Assembly: GCA_039181495.1 (NCBI GenBank)
Contig: JBCDCP010000014.1
Span: forward strand, 1 to 31,350
From: JBCDCP01 sp039181495
GTDB lineage: Bacteria > Pseudomonadota > Alphaproteobacteria > Rhizobiales > Tepidamorphaceae
Length of the DNA: 31,350 bases
Direction of reading: 5' to 3'
Shown here: piece by piece, positions 24,478-31,350 of the stretch
Numbering within the stretch: position 1 is the stretch's first letter
Layout: every line of letters starts with the position of its first letter
Notes under the pieces: generated by a model
Databases searched by the model: none
Told to the model about the DNA's origin: nothing
Seen by the model: the letters and a program-made list of their open reading frames with translations, nothing else
Made by a program: the position numbers and the translations under genes

Positions 24478-25254
24478 TCAAACCTGAGAACCGGACATTG
24501 CGTTGATCGCCTTCCGGGTCTCGATATCAGCGGGGAACATCATTTCGATTTTCAGCTCCGACAGAGCAACGTCCTCGGCTGTGCCGAACTGGGTGATGGT
24601 AGAGAAAAACGACAGGACCATATCACCGAAGCGGTAGCGCGTTGGAATGAACGCCGGCAGCAGCCCAGCATCGCTGCTCGGCAGATGGGCGACCTGCCGG
24701 GTCAGTCTGTCGATTGCCGTTTCGAGGACTGTATCACCACCGAGATGTGCGCTCTCCGTGCGCAATCGCTGCAGGCCATACCGAATGACCTCGTCGAGAT
24801 TGTCGATCGCCGAGCGCAATCGGTCATTGTCGGTCAGGGCATCCATCAAGCTGTCGCCGACCTTTAGTCCGGCGGTGCCCATCAGCAAATCGGCTGCAGG
24901 ATTGAGCGCCTGTACGACCCAGTAACGATCGACCGCAAATGCAGGATAGGGTGCATGCCGCGCCAGCAGCCAATCGACCGCTTCACGCACCGGGGCCATG
25001 TCCGCATCCGATAGCGTGCGGGCGCCATAAGCCGGTGCAAGGCCGGCCGCGCTCAGCATGTGGTTGCGTCCGCTGCGCGGCACATCCAGTTCGGCGCACA
25101 GATTGAGGACCATAGAGCGGCTCGGTCGCGCCCGGCCGGTTTCAAGAAAGGAAATGTGCCGCGCCGACACATTGGCGCTAAGGCCAAGGTCCAGCTGGCT
25201 CATCCGGCGCTGCGCCCGCCAGCGCTTCAGTTCTGCTCCGAAATCCGGCTGCAT
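24478..25254 (-). CDS. XRE-family regulator with MmyB-like ligand-binding domain
   Basis: A 258-residue transcription factor. The N-terminal helix-turn-helix runs about residues 6-60 (LKRWRAQRRMSQLDLGLSAN and ARHISFLETGRARPSR), with the conserved FLETGRxxPS. The rest matches the MmyB-like domain: WLLARHAPYPAFAVDRYW, ALNPAADLLMG, and RYRFGDMVLSFFSTITQFGTAEDVALSELKIEMMFP. This family normally senses a small hydrophobic ligand and controls a divergent neighbour. ATG 25254 was chosen over TTG 25323, although its ribosome-binding site is weak. It diverges from the membrane protein at 25395 with a candidate operator between, and it sits 3 bp before rnhB. Confidence 0.92.
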   Translation of the reverse strand: MQPDFGAELKRWRAQRRMSQLDLGLSANVSARHISFLETGRARPSRSMVLNLCAELDVPRSGRNHMLSAAGLAPAYGARTLSDADMAPVREAVDWLLARHAPYPAFAVDRYWVVQALNPAADLLMGTAGLKVGDSLMDALTDNDRLRSAIDNLDEVIRYGLQRLRTESAHLGGDTVLETAIDRLTRQVAHLPSSDAGLLPAFIPTRYRFGDMVLSFFSTITQFGTAEDVALSELKIEMMFPADIETRKAINAMSGSQV

Positions 25255-25314
25255 GGGTCCCGACTCAGATCGATCTCGGCTCGCAGCATACTGTGCCGCA
25301 GGGCCGGGAACACC

Positions 25315-25350
25315 TACCTGCAAGGTAATTGTTTCGCCTCAAGGGCAGGT
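25315..25350. promoter_or_regulatory. Candidate operator between the XRE regulator and the membrane-protein gene
   Basis: The 140-bp divergent region holds a short palindrome TACCT-GCA-AGGTA (25315-25327) and a second AGGT-bearing half-site, so that ACCTGC (25316-25321) pairs with GCAGGT (25345-25350). Clustered inverted ACCT/AGGT elements next to an XRE regulator suggest its own binding site. The elements are short, and there is no experimental support. Confidence 0.4.
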
Positions 25351-25394
25351 GGCATTGGGATTGTCAGACCGCATCTGAAATGGAGAGAGTTCTG

Positions 25395-25835
25395 ATGACC
25401 CACGCATCTTCGATATTAGCTCTAAGAGTGGCCAGCGCCGTACTGATCGGCTTCGGCATCCTGAATCTGTTGGCATTGGCCACACCTCTGGCTGGCGTCA
25501 TGGACCTGTTCATCGACTTCGCTTTCCTGCCGGTCGATGACGCGCAAGTCGCCAGCACTGAGGCCGCGCACCTGTGGATTGGGATTTCCGGTGGTCTGAT
25601 GGCCGGATGGGGCGTCATGATCTGGCAGGTGACCGGGCAAGTCTACGCCATTGACCAGTCGGCGGGCCGTTCAATCATTCTGCCAGGAATCCTGACATGG
25701 TTTGTCATTGACGGGCTGGGCTCGGCCCTTGCCGGCGCCCCGTTCAATGCGGTCGTCAATGTCGTCTTCCTTGTCTTGTTCGTCTGGCCCGTACTTGCCG
25801 TGGAGCGCGACGGGCCGGTCGTGGCAGGCAGCTGA
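25395..25835 (+). CDS. Small four-helix membrane protein of unknown function
   Basis: A 146-residue protein with about four hydrophobic helices: ILALRVASAVLIGFGILNLLALA, LWIGISGGLMAGWGVMIW, IILPGILTWFVIDGLGSALA and VVNVVFLVLFVWPVLAV. ATG 25395 has GGAGAG 7 nt upstream. I do not recognise a named family. It is divergent from the MmyB-type XRE regulator, so it is the natural candidate for that regulator's target, perhaps concerned with entry, sensing or handling of the ligand. It converges with the radical SAM gene over 16 bp. Confidence 0.82.
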   Translation: MTHASSILALRVASAVLIGFGILNLLALATPLAGVMDLFIDFAFLPVDDAQVASTEAAHLWIGISGGLMAGWGVMIWQVTGQVYAIDQSAGRSIILPGILTWFVIDGLGSALAGAPFNAVVNVVFLVLFVWPVLAVERDGPVVAGS

Positions 25836-25851
25836 ATGCGAAGGGCTGTTC

Positions 25852-27033
25852 TCAGAACAGGGCCAACTGGTCACCCCTGGACAACGGCTTCTCAAAAAGA
25901 TCGCAACGCAGAGCGAGCTTCTCGCGATTGAGGCCGTTGCGTTCAGCGGCCATCTCGAAGCGGCGGCCGATGGTCCAGGCCAGCGGTCCGCTGCCCTTCA
26001 TCCGTCGGCCGAATGTCGCGTCATTGTCCTTGCCGCCGCGAATCTGCCGGACAAGCGACATCACCTTGCGTGCCCGGTCTGGCATGATCTGGTGCAGCCA
26101 GTCCTCAAACAGATCGCGCACCTCGAGCGGCAGGCGCAGCATGATGTAGGCCGCTTCCTGCGCGCCGGCCGATTTGGCGGATGCCAGGATGTGTTCGATC
26201 TCCATGTCGGTCAGCCCGGGAACGACCGGCGCCACCATCACTACACTTGGGATGCCGGCCTCGGCCAGTCGCGTCAGCCCTTCCAACCGCCTTTGTGGCG
26301 TTGCGGCTCGCGGCTCCATCTGGCGCGCCAGCTTACGATCGAGCGTGGTGATCGAGATCGCGACCTTGACGAGGCCCTTCTTCGCCATGCGCGACAAAAT
26401 ATCGGTATCGCGGCTAACCAACGCCGACTTTGTCACGATACCTACCGGATGGTTCGTCCGCTCCAGCACCTCAAGGATTTCGCGGGTGATGCGATAAGTG
26501 CGCTCAATCGGCTGGTAGGGGTCGGTGTTGGCACCAAGTGCGATAACGCGCGGCTGATAGCCCGGTTTGCCGAGTTCCGCTTCGAGCAATTGCGCAGCGT
26601 TGGGCTTGGCATAGAGCCATGTCTCGAAATCGAGCCCTGGCGAGTGCCCCATGTGCGCGTGGCTCGGCCGGGCATAGCAGTAGATGCAACCATGCTCGCA
26701 GCCGCGATAGGGGTTGATCGAGCGATCGAAAGAAATGTCCGGTGATTGATTGCGTGCGATAATCGTTCTCGGCTTCTCGACCGCGACATGGGTCTTCAGT
26801 GCAGGAAGATCGCCGAGTCCCTCCCAGCCATCGTCAAGCGGCACGCGCTGGAACGGTTCGAACCGCCCGCTCTCATTGGCCGTCGCGCCGCGCCCTCGAC
26901 GGCGTGTTGCGTCCACGCGCGCACTTTCAAAGCCAACACCGAGCCGCTTTGCTGATCTGTGCAGAGCCTGTTGGCTGTGTGCAGCCGCGCTGCCTCTTGC
27001 CCTGTCCTGATGGCTGATTTTGAGTTCGGTCAT
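25852..27033 (-). CDS. PA0069-family radical SAM protein
   Basis: A 393-residue radical SAM protein of the PA0069/Rv2578c type, related to spore photoproduct lyase-like enzymes. The cluster motif C-x3-C-x2-C is GCEHGCIYCYARPSH (Cys112, Cys116, Cys119). Further blocks are NPYRGCEHG, ALGANTDPYQPIE, the GIVTKSALVSRD segment, VAISITTLD and the C-terminal tail GDQLALF. The enzymatic reaction of this family is not established. The first 90 residues are basic and probably disordered. ATG 27033 has GGTGAG nearby. Its promoter is overlapped by an alphaproteobacterial LexA box, so DNA-damage induction is predicted. Confidence 0.92.
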   Translation of the reverse strand: MTELKISHQDRARGSAAAHSQQALHRSAKRLGVGFESARVDATRRRGRGATANESGRFEPFQRVPLDDGWEGLGDLPALKTHVAVEKPRTIIARNQSPDISFDRSINPYRGCEHGCIYCYARPSHAHMGHSPGLDFETWLYAKPNAAQLLEAELGKPGYQPRVIALGANTDPYQPIERTYRITREILEVLERTNHPVGIVTKSALVSRDTDILSRMAKKGLVKVAISITTLDRKLARQMEPRAATPQRRLEGLTRLAEAGIPSVVMVAPVVPGLTDMEIEHILASAKSAGAQEAAYIMLRLPLEVRDLFEDWLHQIMPDRARKVMSLVRQIRGGKDNDATFGRRMKGSGPLAWTIGRRFEMAAERNGLNREKLALRCDLFEKPLSRGDQLALF

Positions 27034-27092
27034 GTCTCACCGCCAAGGGGGCACGCCGGTCGGGGCCGGGTGGAGCAATTCTGTTGTAAGGA

Positions 27093-27107
27093 GAACATAA
27101 ACAGAAC
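27093..27107 (-). promoter_or_regulatory. LexA (SOS) box
   Basis: Reading the minus strand the sequence is GTTCTGTTTATGTTC, an exact match to GTTC-N7-GTTC, the direct-repeat SOS operator of alphaproteobacteria. It covers the -10 hexamer of the radical SAM gene promoter and ends 60 bp upstream of its ATG, the standard position for repression by LexA. It is 97 bp upstream of the divergent glycosyltransferase start and could affect that gene less directly. Confidence 0.7.
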
Positions 27108-27122
27108 AAACGTCTATTTCAA
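27094..27122 (-). promoter_or_regulatory. Promoter of the radical SAM gene, overlapped by the LexA box
   Basis: On the minus strand, TTGAAA (27117-27122) and TATGTT (27094-27099) lie 17 bp apart. The -10 hexamer is inside the SOS box, so bound LexA would block RNA polymerase. The leader is about 55 nt. Confidence 0.55.
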
Positions 27123-27203
27123 GCCAAATCAGGTCGGGTTGTTTCCGATATGTTGCCGTTTTGCCCACTCCATCGGCGGCAAACGGATGCTAAGACCCCC
27201 CGC

Positions 27204-27890
27204 ATGTTGACTGTTGTTATCCCCACGCTGAATGCGGAATCGGAACTCGTGCCCACACTGGAAGCACTTGTGACGCCGTCGGCACACGGTGTTGTGCGCC
27301 AGGTCGTGGTCTCGGATGCCGGTTCGACCGACCTCACTGTTCGCATTGCCGATGAGATGGGCTGCGACATCGTCCGTGCCGAGCGGGGGAGGGGCCCACA
27401 GCTTGCTGCCGGTGCACAGCGCGCCAGGGCAGACTGGCTCTTGTTCCTGCATGCGGACACTGTGCTCGCAGATGGCTGGCACGTGGAAGCCCGCAGCTTT
27501 GTCGAGACCGTGATGCGCACCGGAGAAGAGCGCGCCGCAGCGTTCAGATTTGCGCTCGATGATTTCGGCTTCCGCCCTCGCTTGCTTGAGACCATGGTCA
27601 GGCTCCGTTGCGCGGCACTCGCATTGCCCTATGGTGATCAGGGCCTACTGATCAGCCGGCGGCATTATGAACGGCTCGGTGGCTATCGAACGCTGCCGCT
27701 GATGGAGGACGTTGATCTTGTCCGGCGCATCGGCAGGCGGTCGCTTGTGATGCTCGACAGCACAGCGCGCACCAGCGCGGAGCGGTATCGCCGCAGCGGC
27801 TATGCAGCCCGCATGCTGCGCAACTCGGGTTGCCTCACGCTGTATTATCTGGGTGTTCCGCCGCGGATGATCTCCCGGCTCTACGGCTAG
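27204..27890 (+). CDS. Family 2 glycosyltransferase, TIGR04283 type
   Basis: A 228-residue GT-A glycosyltransferase. It opens with TVVIPTLNAESELVPTLEAL and contains VVSDAGSTDLTVRIADEMG, GRGPQLAAGAQRARADWLLFLHADT (the metal-binding acidic motif in HADT) and the acceptor-side YGDQGLLISRRHYERLGGYRTLPLMEDVDLVRR block, all typical of the TIGR04283 group. That group is named for arsenosugar biosynthesis in some bacteria, but no ars genes occur here, so the substrate is open. ATG 27204 lacks an obvious ribosome-binding site. The gene is followed after 2 bp by the TIGR04282-type partner. Confidence 0.9.
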   Translation: MLTVVIPTLNAESELVPTLEALVTPSAHGVVRQVVVSDAGSTDLTVRIADEMGCDIVRAERGRGPQLAAGAQRARADWLLFLHADTVLADGWHVEARSFVETVMRTGEERAAAFRFALDDFGFRPRLLETMVRLRCAALALPYGDQGLLISRRHYERLGGYRTLPLMEDVDLVRRIGRRSLVMLDSTARTSAERYRRSGYAARMLRNSGCLTLYYLGVPPRMISRLYG

Positions 27891-27892
27891 AC

Positions 27893-28525
27893 GTGAGCTC
27901 CAGTCGGCCTGTTTTGGTCATCATGGCCAAGGCACCCGTTATGGGGCGCGTGAAGTCTCGGCTTGCAGCCGATGTCGGACCAGTAAGGGCAACCGCGTTT
28001 CAGCGTAGCAACCTTGCGGCCACGGCTGCACGGCTTGCGGGCGACCGGCGCTGGCAGACGATTCTCGCCGTTGCGCCCGACGATGCTGTTGCGTCCCCGA
28101 TGCTGCCATTCTTGCCGCGCATGCCCCAAGGCGGCGGCGACCTCGGTGACCGGATGGGCCGCGTTTTTGCCAACTTCCCGAATACCGACACCCTGATTGT
28201 TGGTGCAGACATTGCGGCAATCAGACCGTCACACATCGCGTCATGTCTGAAGCTGACACGAAGCCACGGTGCGGTTTTGGCCTCCTCCGGCGATGGCGGC
28301 TACTGGCTCGTCGGGCTCAAGGCGGGGCGTCGACCCGGAAGTTTGTTCGACCAGGTGCGCTGGTCGACCGAGTACAGCCTCGCCGACACGCAAGTGTCTC
28401 TTCGCCGTGCCTTGCGTATTGAACCGGCGCTCGGTCCGGCGCGCGAAGATGTCGATGAAGGCCCGGCACTGAGGCGATGGCAGGCTACTGGCGCCATGCG
28501 TCGTGTCTTGCCGGTGGGCGCCTAA
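27893..28525 (+). CDS. TIGR04282/DUF2064-type glycosyltransferase-like protein
   Basis: A 210-residue protein starting at GTG 27893, 2 bp after the preceding stop. Family features are VLVIMAKAPVMGRVKSRLA at the start, LGDRMGRVFANF, and SSGDGGYWLVGLK. The usual acidic motif of the family, GTDCP or similar before the SGDGGY block, is replaced here by GADIAAIRPSHI, so the cysteine-proline part is missing although the Asp remains. Together with the TIGR04283 gene it forms the two-gene unit seen in many bacteria. The reaction is unproven. It converges with moaB over 4 bp. Confidence 0.85.
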   Translation: MSSSRPVLVIMAKAPVMGRVKSRLAADVGPVRATAFQRSNLAATAARLAGDRRWQTILAVAPDDAVASPMLPFLPRMPQGGGDLGDRMGRVFANFPNTDTLIVGADIAAIRPSHIASCLKLTRSHGAVLASSGDGGYWLVGLKAGRRPGSLFDQVRWSTEYSLADTQVSLRRALRIEPALGPAREDVDEGPALRRWQATGAMRRVLPVGA

Positions 28526-28529
28526 TCGC

Positions 28530-29087
28530 TCAGGCGTCCTGCAGCTTGCCGCGTTTCAGATGCTCATCCAGCCGCGGCATGATCTCCACGAAATTGCACG
28601 GCATGTGGCGGTAATCGAGCTGCCATTTCAGGATTCCGTCCCAGGCATCCTTGCAGGCGCCTGGGGAGCCCGGCAGCACGAAGATGTAGGTCGCACCCGC
28701 AACGCCACCGGTCGCACGGCTCTGGATCGTTGAAGTGCCGATCTTGTCGTAAGAGATGCGGTGAAAGACCTCCGAGAAACCGTCCATACGCTTTTCGAAC
28801 AGAGGTTCGAGAGCATCGGGCGTGACATCGCGGCCGGTGAAGCCCGTGCCACCCGTTGAGATGACCACATCAATCGAGGAATCGTCGATCCATCCCTGAA
28901 CGACCGCCTGAATGGCCGGAATGTCGTCGGTGACAATCTTTCGGTCGGCCAGCACGTGGCCGGCTTCCTCAATCCGTGCAGCCAGCGTTCCGCCAGAACG
29001 GTCTTCGTCCAGCGATCGTGTGTCCGACACCGTCAGGACCGCAATCTTCAATGAAACGAAGGGGCGGCTCTCATCAATACGGCTCAT
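28530..29087 (-). CDS. moaB: Molybdenum cofactor biosynthesis protein MoaB
   Basis: A 185-residue MoaB/MogA-fold protein that binds molybdopterin and probably adenylates it during molybdenum cofactor synthesis. The STGGTGFTGRDVTPDAL motif and the LPGSPGACKDAWDGIL C-terminal block are diagnostic; ISYDKIGTSTIQSRATGG lies between. ATG 29087 overlaps the uracil-DNA glycosylase stop by 4 bp (29084-29087), so the two are translationally coupled. No other moa genes are nearby. The link between a molybdopterin gene and a DNA glycosylase is probably just shared expression. Confidence 0.95.
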   Translation of the reverse strand: MSRIDESRPFVSLKIAVLTVSDTRSLDEDRSGGTLAARIEEAGHVLADRKIVTDDIPAIQAVVQGWIDDSSIDVVISTGGTGFTGRDVTPDALEPLFEKRMDGFSEVFHRISYDKIGTSTIQSRATGGVAGATYIFVLPGSPGACKDAWDGILKWQLDYRHMPCNFVEIMPRLDEHLKRGKLQDA

Positions 29088-29947
29088 GGGGCATAATCCT
29101 CGATCAACCCGCGACTTGAAATCTCGGCCCTCAGGCTGCGCAAGTCCCGCCAAGACAACTTCTTTTGCGCTGGTTGCCTGAGGAGATAGGCCGGATGCAA
29201 TGTTGGCAGCGCGGGTATCTCACGGCCAGCGATCGACAGGGTCCGCCACTTCCCGCGCATGCGCAGGATTCCGTCCTTGGTGGCGAACAGCTCCTTCGCT
29301 GCGGCACCACCCAAAACAAGGATCAATGTCGGGTTTACGAGCTCAATCTGCCGATCGAGAAACGGGCGGCAGATGGAGGTCTCCTGCGGTGACGGTGTGC
29401 GATTGCCAGGTGGACGCCAGAACACGGTGTTGGTGATGTGCACATGGCTACGATCAAGCGCAATGGCCGCCAGCATCCGGTCTAGCAATTGACCCGCCCG
29501 GCCGACGAACGGCTTGCCCTGAATATCCTCATCGCGGCCCGGCGCCTCGCCAATCAGCATGATCGGTGCTTCCGGATTGCCATCGCAAAGGCAGAGATTC
29601 TGTGCGGTTCGCTTCAGCGGGCAGCCGTCGAAACCGGTCAGGATCCGACGCAAATCCTCGATGCTCTCGGCCGAATTGGCCAGCCTTGTTGCTTCGGCCA
29701 GCACATTGTCCGGTTCGCCTTGAACCTGGCTGGTGTCTGCCGGCCCTGAGGACAATGGCCGCGCGTTCTCGATGACAGGGTTGGTTTCCGCCACGTCCGC
29801 GCTAGCTGTGTCCCCAGGTGCAAACTGGTCAATCGGTTTGGCTTCGAGGGTCTCGTCGATGCCGATGTCGGCATAATAGGCGATGATCGCTGCGGCTGCC
29901 TCGCGCCGCACGTCATCTTCCAGTTTATCTTTGGTTGTCTGGGTCAC
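29084..29947 (-). CDS. Uracil-DNA glycosylase, family 4-like
   Basis: A 287-residue protein with the family 4 core in its C-terminal two thirds: motif A GEAPGRDEDIQGKPFVGRAGQLLD, NTVFWRPPGNRTPSPQET, and motif B LHPAYLLRQP. It removes uracil from DNA. An N-terminal region of about 100 residues (acidic, Ala-rich) precedes it. The CxxC pair of classical thermophilic family 4 enzymes is not seen; instead there is GCPLK, then LCLC, then SICRP, so the iron-sulfur site may differ. GTG 29947 is the likely start; TTG codons at 29983, 29992 or 30043 are alternatives. It overlaps moaB by 4 bp. Confidence 0.85.
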   Translation of the reverse strand: MTQTTKDKLEDDVRREAAAAIIAYYADIGIDETLEAKPIDQFAPGDTASADVAETNPVIENARPLSSGPADTSQVQGEPDNVLAEATRLANSAESIEDLRRILTGFDGCPLKRTAQNLCLCDGNPEAPIMLIGEAPGRDEDIQGKPFVGRAGQLLDRMLAAIALDRSHVHITNTVFWRPPGNRTPSPQETSICRPFLDRQIELVNPTLILVLGGAAAKELFATKDGILRMRGKWRTLSIAGREIPALPTLHPAYLLRQPAQKKLSWRDLRSLRAEISSRGLIEDYAP

Positions 29948-30109
29948 GTTACGGAATCTAGTTCCTGTGTTCTCAGGTCGCAAATCAGACAATGCTCCTG
30001 CTCTTGATCTTGTGTATTTTCCGCGCGACAGAGAACAAAACAAAAAGCAGAACCGGGCTTATCGGCACGGGAACATCTGCCAAGTTGGGAAACCAGGAAA
30101 GACACGAGA

Positions 30110-31350
30110 ATGAGCGAGGCTGAAGAACCCCGCGAGTCGATGGAATTCGACGTCGTTATTGTAGGCGCGGGTCCGGCAGGGCTGTCGGCTGCGATACGGC
30201 TGCGGCAATTGGCGGAAGAACGAGGCGAAGAGATCTCTGTCGTCGTTCTGGAGAAAGGCTCTGAGGTTGGGGCGCACATTCTCTCTGGAGCCGTCATTGA
30301 TCCCATCGGGCTTGATCGTCTCTTGCCCGAATGGCGCGATGAGGACACGCCGATCAAAACGCCGGTCACCGAGGACGTCTTCCTGTTCATGGGGCCTGCC
30401 GGTTCGGTGCGGTTGCCGAACTTCGCCATGCCGCCGCTGATGAACAACCACGGCAACTACATTGTCAGTCTCGGCAATGTCTGTCGCTGGCTGGCGGAGA
30501 AGGCCGAAGCCATGGGCGTGGAAATCTACCCCGGCTTCGCAGCTGCCGAAGTTCTTTATGATGACGATGGCGCCGTCGTTGGTGTAGCCACTGGCGATAT
30601 GGGCGTTGGTCGCGATGGCGCGCCGACGGACAATTTCATGCGCGGCATGGAACTGCGCGCGAAATACACACTGATCGCCGAGGGTGTGCGCGGATCGCTC
30701 GCCAAGATGCTGATTGCGAATTTCAACCTTGATGAGGGGCGTGAGCCGCCGAAATTCGGCATCGGCCTGAAAGAGTTGTGGGAGGTCGACCCGGCAAAGC
30801 ACAAACCGGGTCTTGTGCAGCATTCATTCGGCTGGCCGCTGGATCTCAAGACCGGTGGCGGGTCGTTCCTCTATCATCTCGAGGACAATCAAGTTGCCGT
30901 CGGCTTCGTTGTCCACCTCAACTACACCAATCCGCACCTCTCGCCTTTCGAGGAATTCCAGCGATTCAAGACCCATCCGGCGGTATCCGAGACGTTCGAG
31001 GGCGGCAAACGGATTTCCTATGGCGCGCGCGCCATCACCGAAGGCGGCTATCAATCAGTGCCGAAGCTGACTTTTCCCGGTGGTGCGCTGATCGGCTGTT
31101 CAGCTGGTCTCGTCAATGTTCCGCGCATCAAGGGCAGCCACAACGCCATGCTGTCGGGCATGATGGCGGCTGAACATGTCGCCGAAGCTCTGGCGGATGG
31201 TCGTTCCGCCGACGAACTTGCCGGTTTCGAGCAAGGCTGGCGCAACAGCGATATCGGTCGCGACCTTCACACCGTCCGAAATGTCAAACCGCTATGGTCC
31301 AGATTTGGCACGATCGGTGGCGTCGTGCTTGGCGGCATCGACATGTGGAC
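30110..31350 (+). CDS. Electron transfer flavoprotein-ubiquinone oxidoreductase (3' end missing)
   Basis: The frame starts at ATG 30110 and is open to the right edge (about 413 residues of an expected 550 or so). The FAD-binding VVIVGAGPAGLSAAIRL motif (GxGxxG at 19-24) is followed by EKGSEVGAHILSGAV, SLGNVCRWLAEKAEAMG, EGVRGSLAKML, the HSFGWPLD and GGGSFLYHLEDNQVAVGFVVHLNY blocks and the FPGGALIGCSAGLVNVPRIKGSHNAM stretch, all diagnostic of ETF-QO. It passes electrons from ETF to ubiquinone in the inner membrane. The C-terminal 4Fe-4S domain lies beyond the window. An AGGA sequence sits upstream; the start codon Met11 is an alternative. Confidence 0.97.
   Translation, partial: MSEAEEPRESMEFDVVIVGAGPAGLSAAIRLRQLAEERGEEISVVVLEKGSEVGAHILSGAVIDPIGLDRLLPEWRDEDTPIKTPVTEDVFLFMGPAGSVRLPNFAMPPLMNNHGNYIVSLGNVCRWLAEKAEAMGVEIYPGFAAAEVLYDDDGAVVGVATGDMGVGRDGAPTDNFMRGMELRAKYTLIAEGVRGSLAKMLIANFNLDEGREPPKFGIGLKELWEVDPAKHKPGLVQHSFGWPLDLKTGGGSFLYHLEDNQVAVGFVVHLNYTNPHLSPFEEFQRFKTHPAVSETFEGGKRISYGARAITEGGYQSVPKLTFPGGALIGCSAGLVNVPRIKGSHNAMLSGMMAAEHVAEALADGRSADELAGFEQGWRNSDIGRDLHTVRNVKPLWSRFGTIGGVVLGGIDMW

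Noticed and set aside
29944..30050. Several GTTC and GAAC tetramers between the uracil-DNA glycosylase and ETF-QO genes, suggesting a second SOS box
   Set aside because: The spacings (4 nt for GTTC-GTTC, 13 nt for GAAC-GAAC) do not fit the required 7 nt.

Overview
The window reads as a chromosomal segment of an alphaproteobacterium, most likely a member of the Hyphomicrobiales (Rhizobiales). The evidence is a CcrM-type GANTC methyltransferase beside rnhB and mutY, a split b/b' pair of F0 ATP synthase subunits after atpI-atpB-atpE, an ispH-thrB-rnhA operon, a SURF1-thrC-M16 peptidase operon, an alphaproteobacterial LexA box (GTTC-N7-GTTC), and high GC content by eye. I see no insertion sequence, prophage, CRISPR array, rRNA or tRNA. 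Coding is dense and looks like vertically inherited core genome.

Layout. 1-3924 (+): the end of a SURF1 cytochrome-oxidase assembly gene, thrC, an M16 processing peptidase and a GNAT acetyltransferase, closely packed. 4006-6981 (+): a large membrane protein with a 7TM sensor, PAS, degenerate GGDEF and intact EAL domains, preceded by a 19-bp palindrome. 7032-9318: yqgE (-), a periplasmic DsbD-alpha-like protein (+) and a 1-Cys peroxiredoxin (+). 9329-11739 (-): ispH-thrB-rnhA. 12049-13201 (+): an unidentified lipoprotein and a cysteine-rich GcvH-like protein. 13236-16086 (-): the F0 operon atpI-atpB-atpE-atpF'-atpF with a good sigma70-type promoter. 16288-21333 (-): DUF721/DciA-like gene, DsbA-like thioredoxin-fold gene and smc. 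21480-22598 (+): mutY. 22610-25254 (-): MmyB-type XRE regulator, rnhB, ccrM. 25395-25835 (+): a four-helix membrane protein divergent from the regulator. 25852-27033 (-): a PA0069-type radical SAM protein with a LexA box over its promoter. 27204-28525 (+): two linked glycosyltransferase-like genes (TIGR04283 and TIGR04282 types). 28530-29947 (-): family-4 uracil-DNA glycosylase and moaB, overlapping by 4 bp. 30110-end (+): ETF-ubiquinone oxidoreductase, cut by the window edge.

Functional themes are respiration (SURF1, F0, ETF-QO), threonine synthesis in two separate places (thrC and thrB), extracytoplasmic thiol chemistry (DsbA-like, DsbD-alpha-like), and genome maintenance (rnhA, rnhB, mutY, uracil-DNA glycosylase, SMC, DciA-like, CcrM, and a radical SAM gene likely in the SOS regulon).

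I did not find a clearly new multi-gene system. The items most worth a second look are the SOS-box-controlled radical SAM gene, the cysteine-rich orphan GcvH-like protein, the 7TM-PAS-GGDEF*-EAL protein with its upstream palindrome, the hairpin before the unknown lipoprotein, and the MmyB regulator/membrane protein pair. All family assignments come from reading motifs by eye, without database searches.
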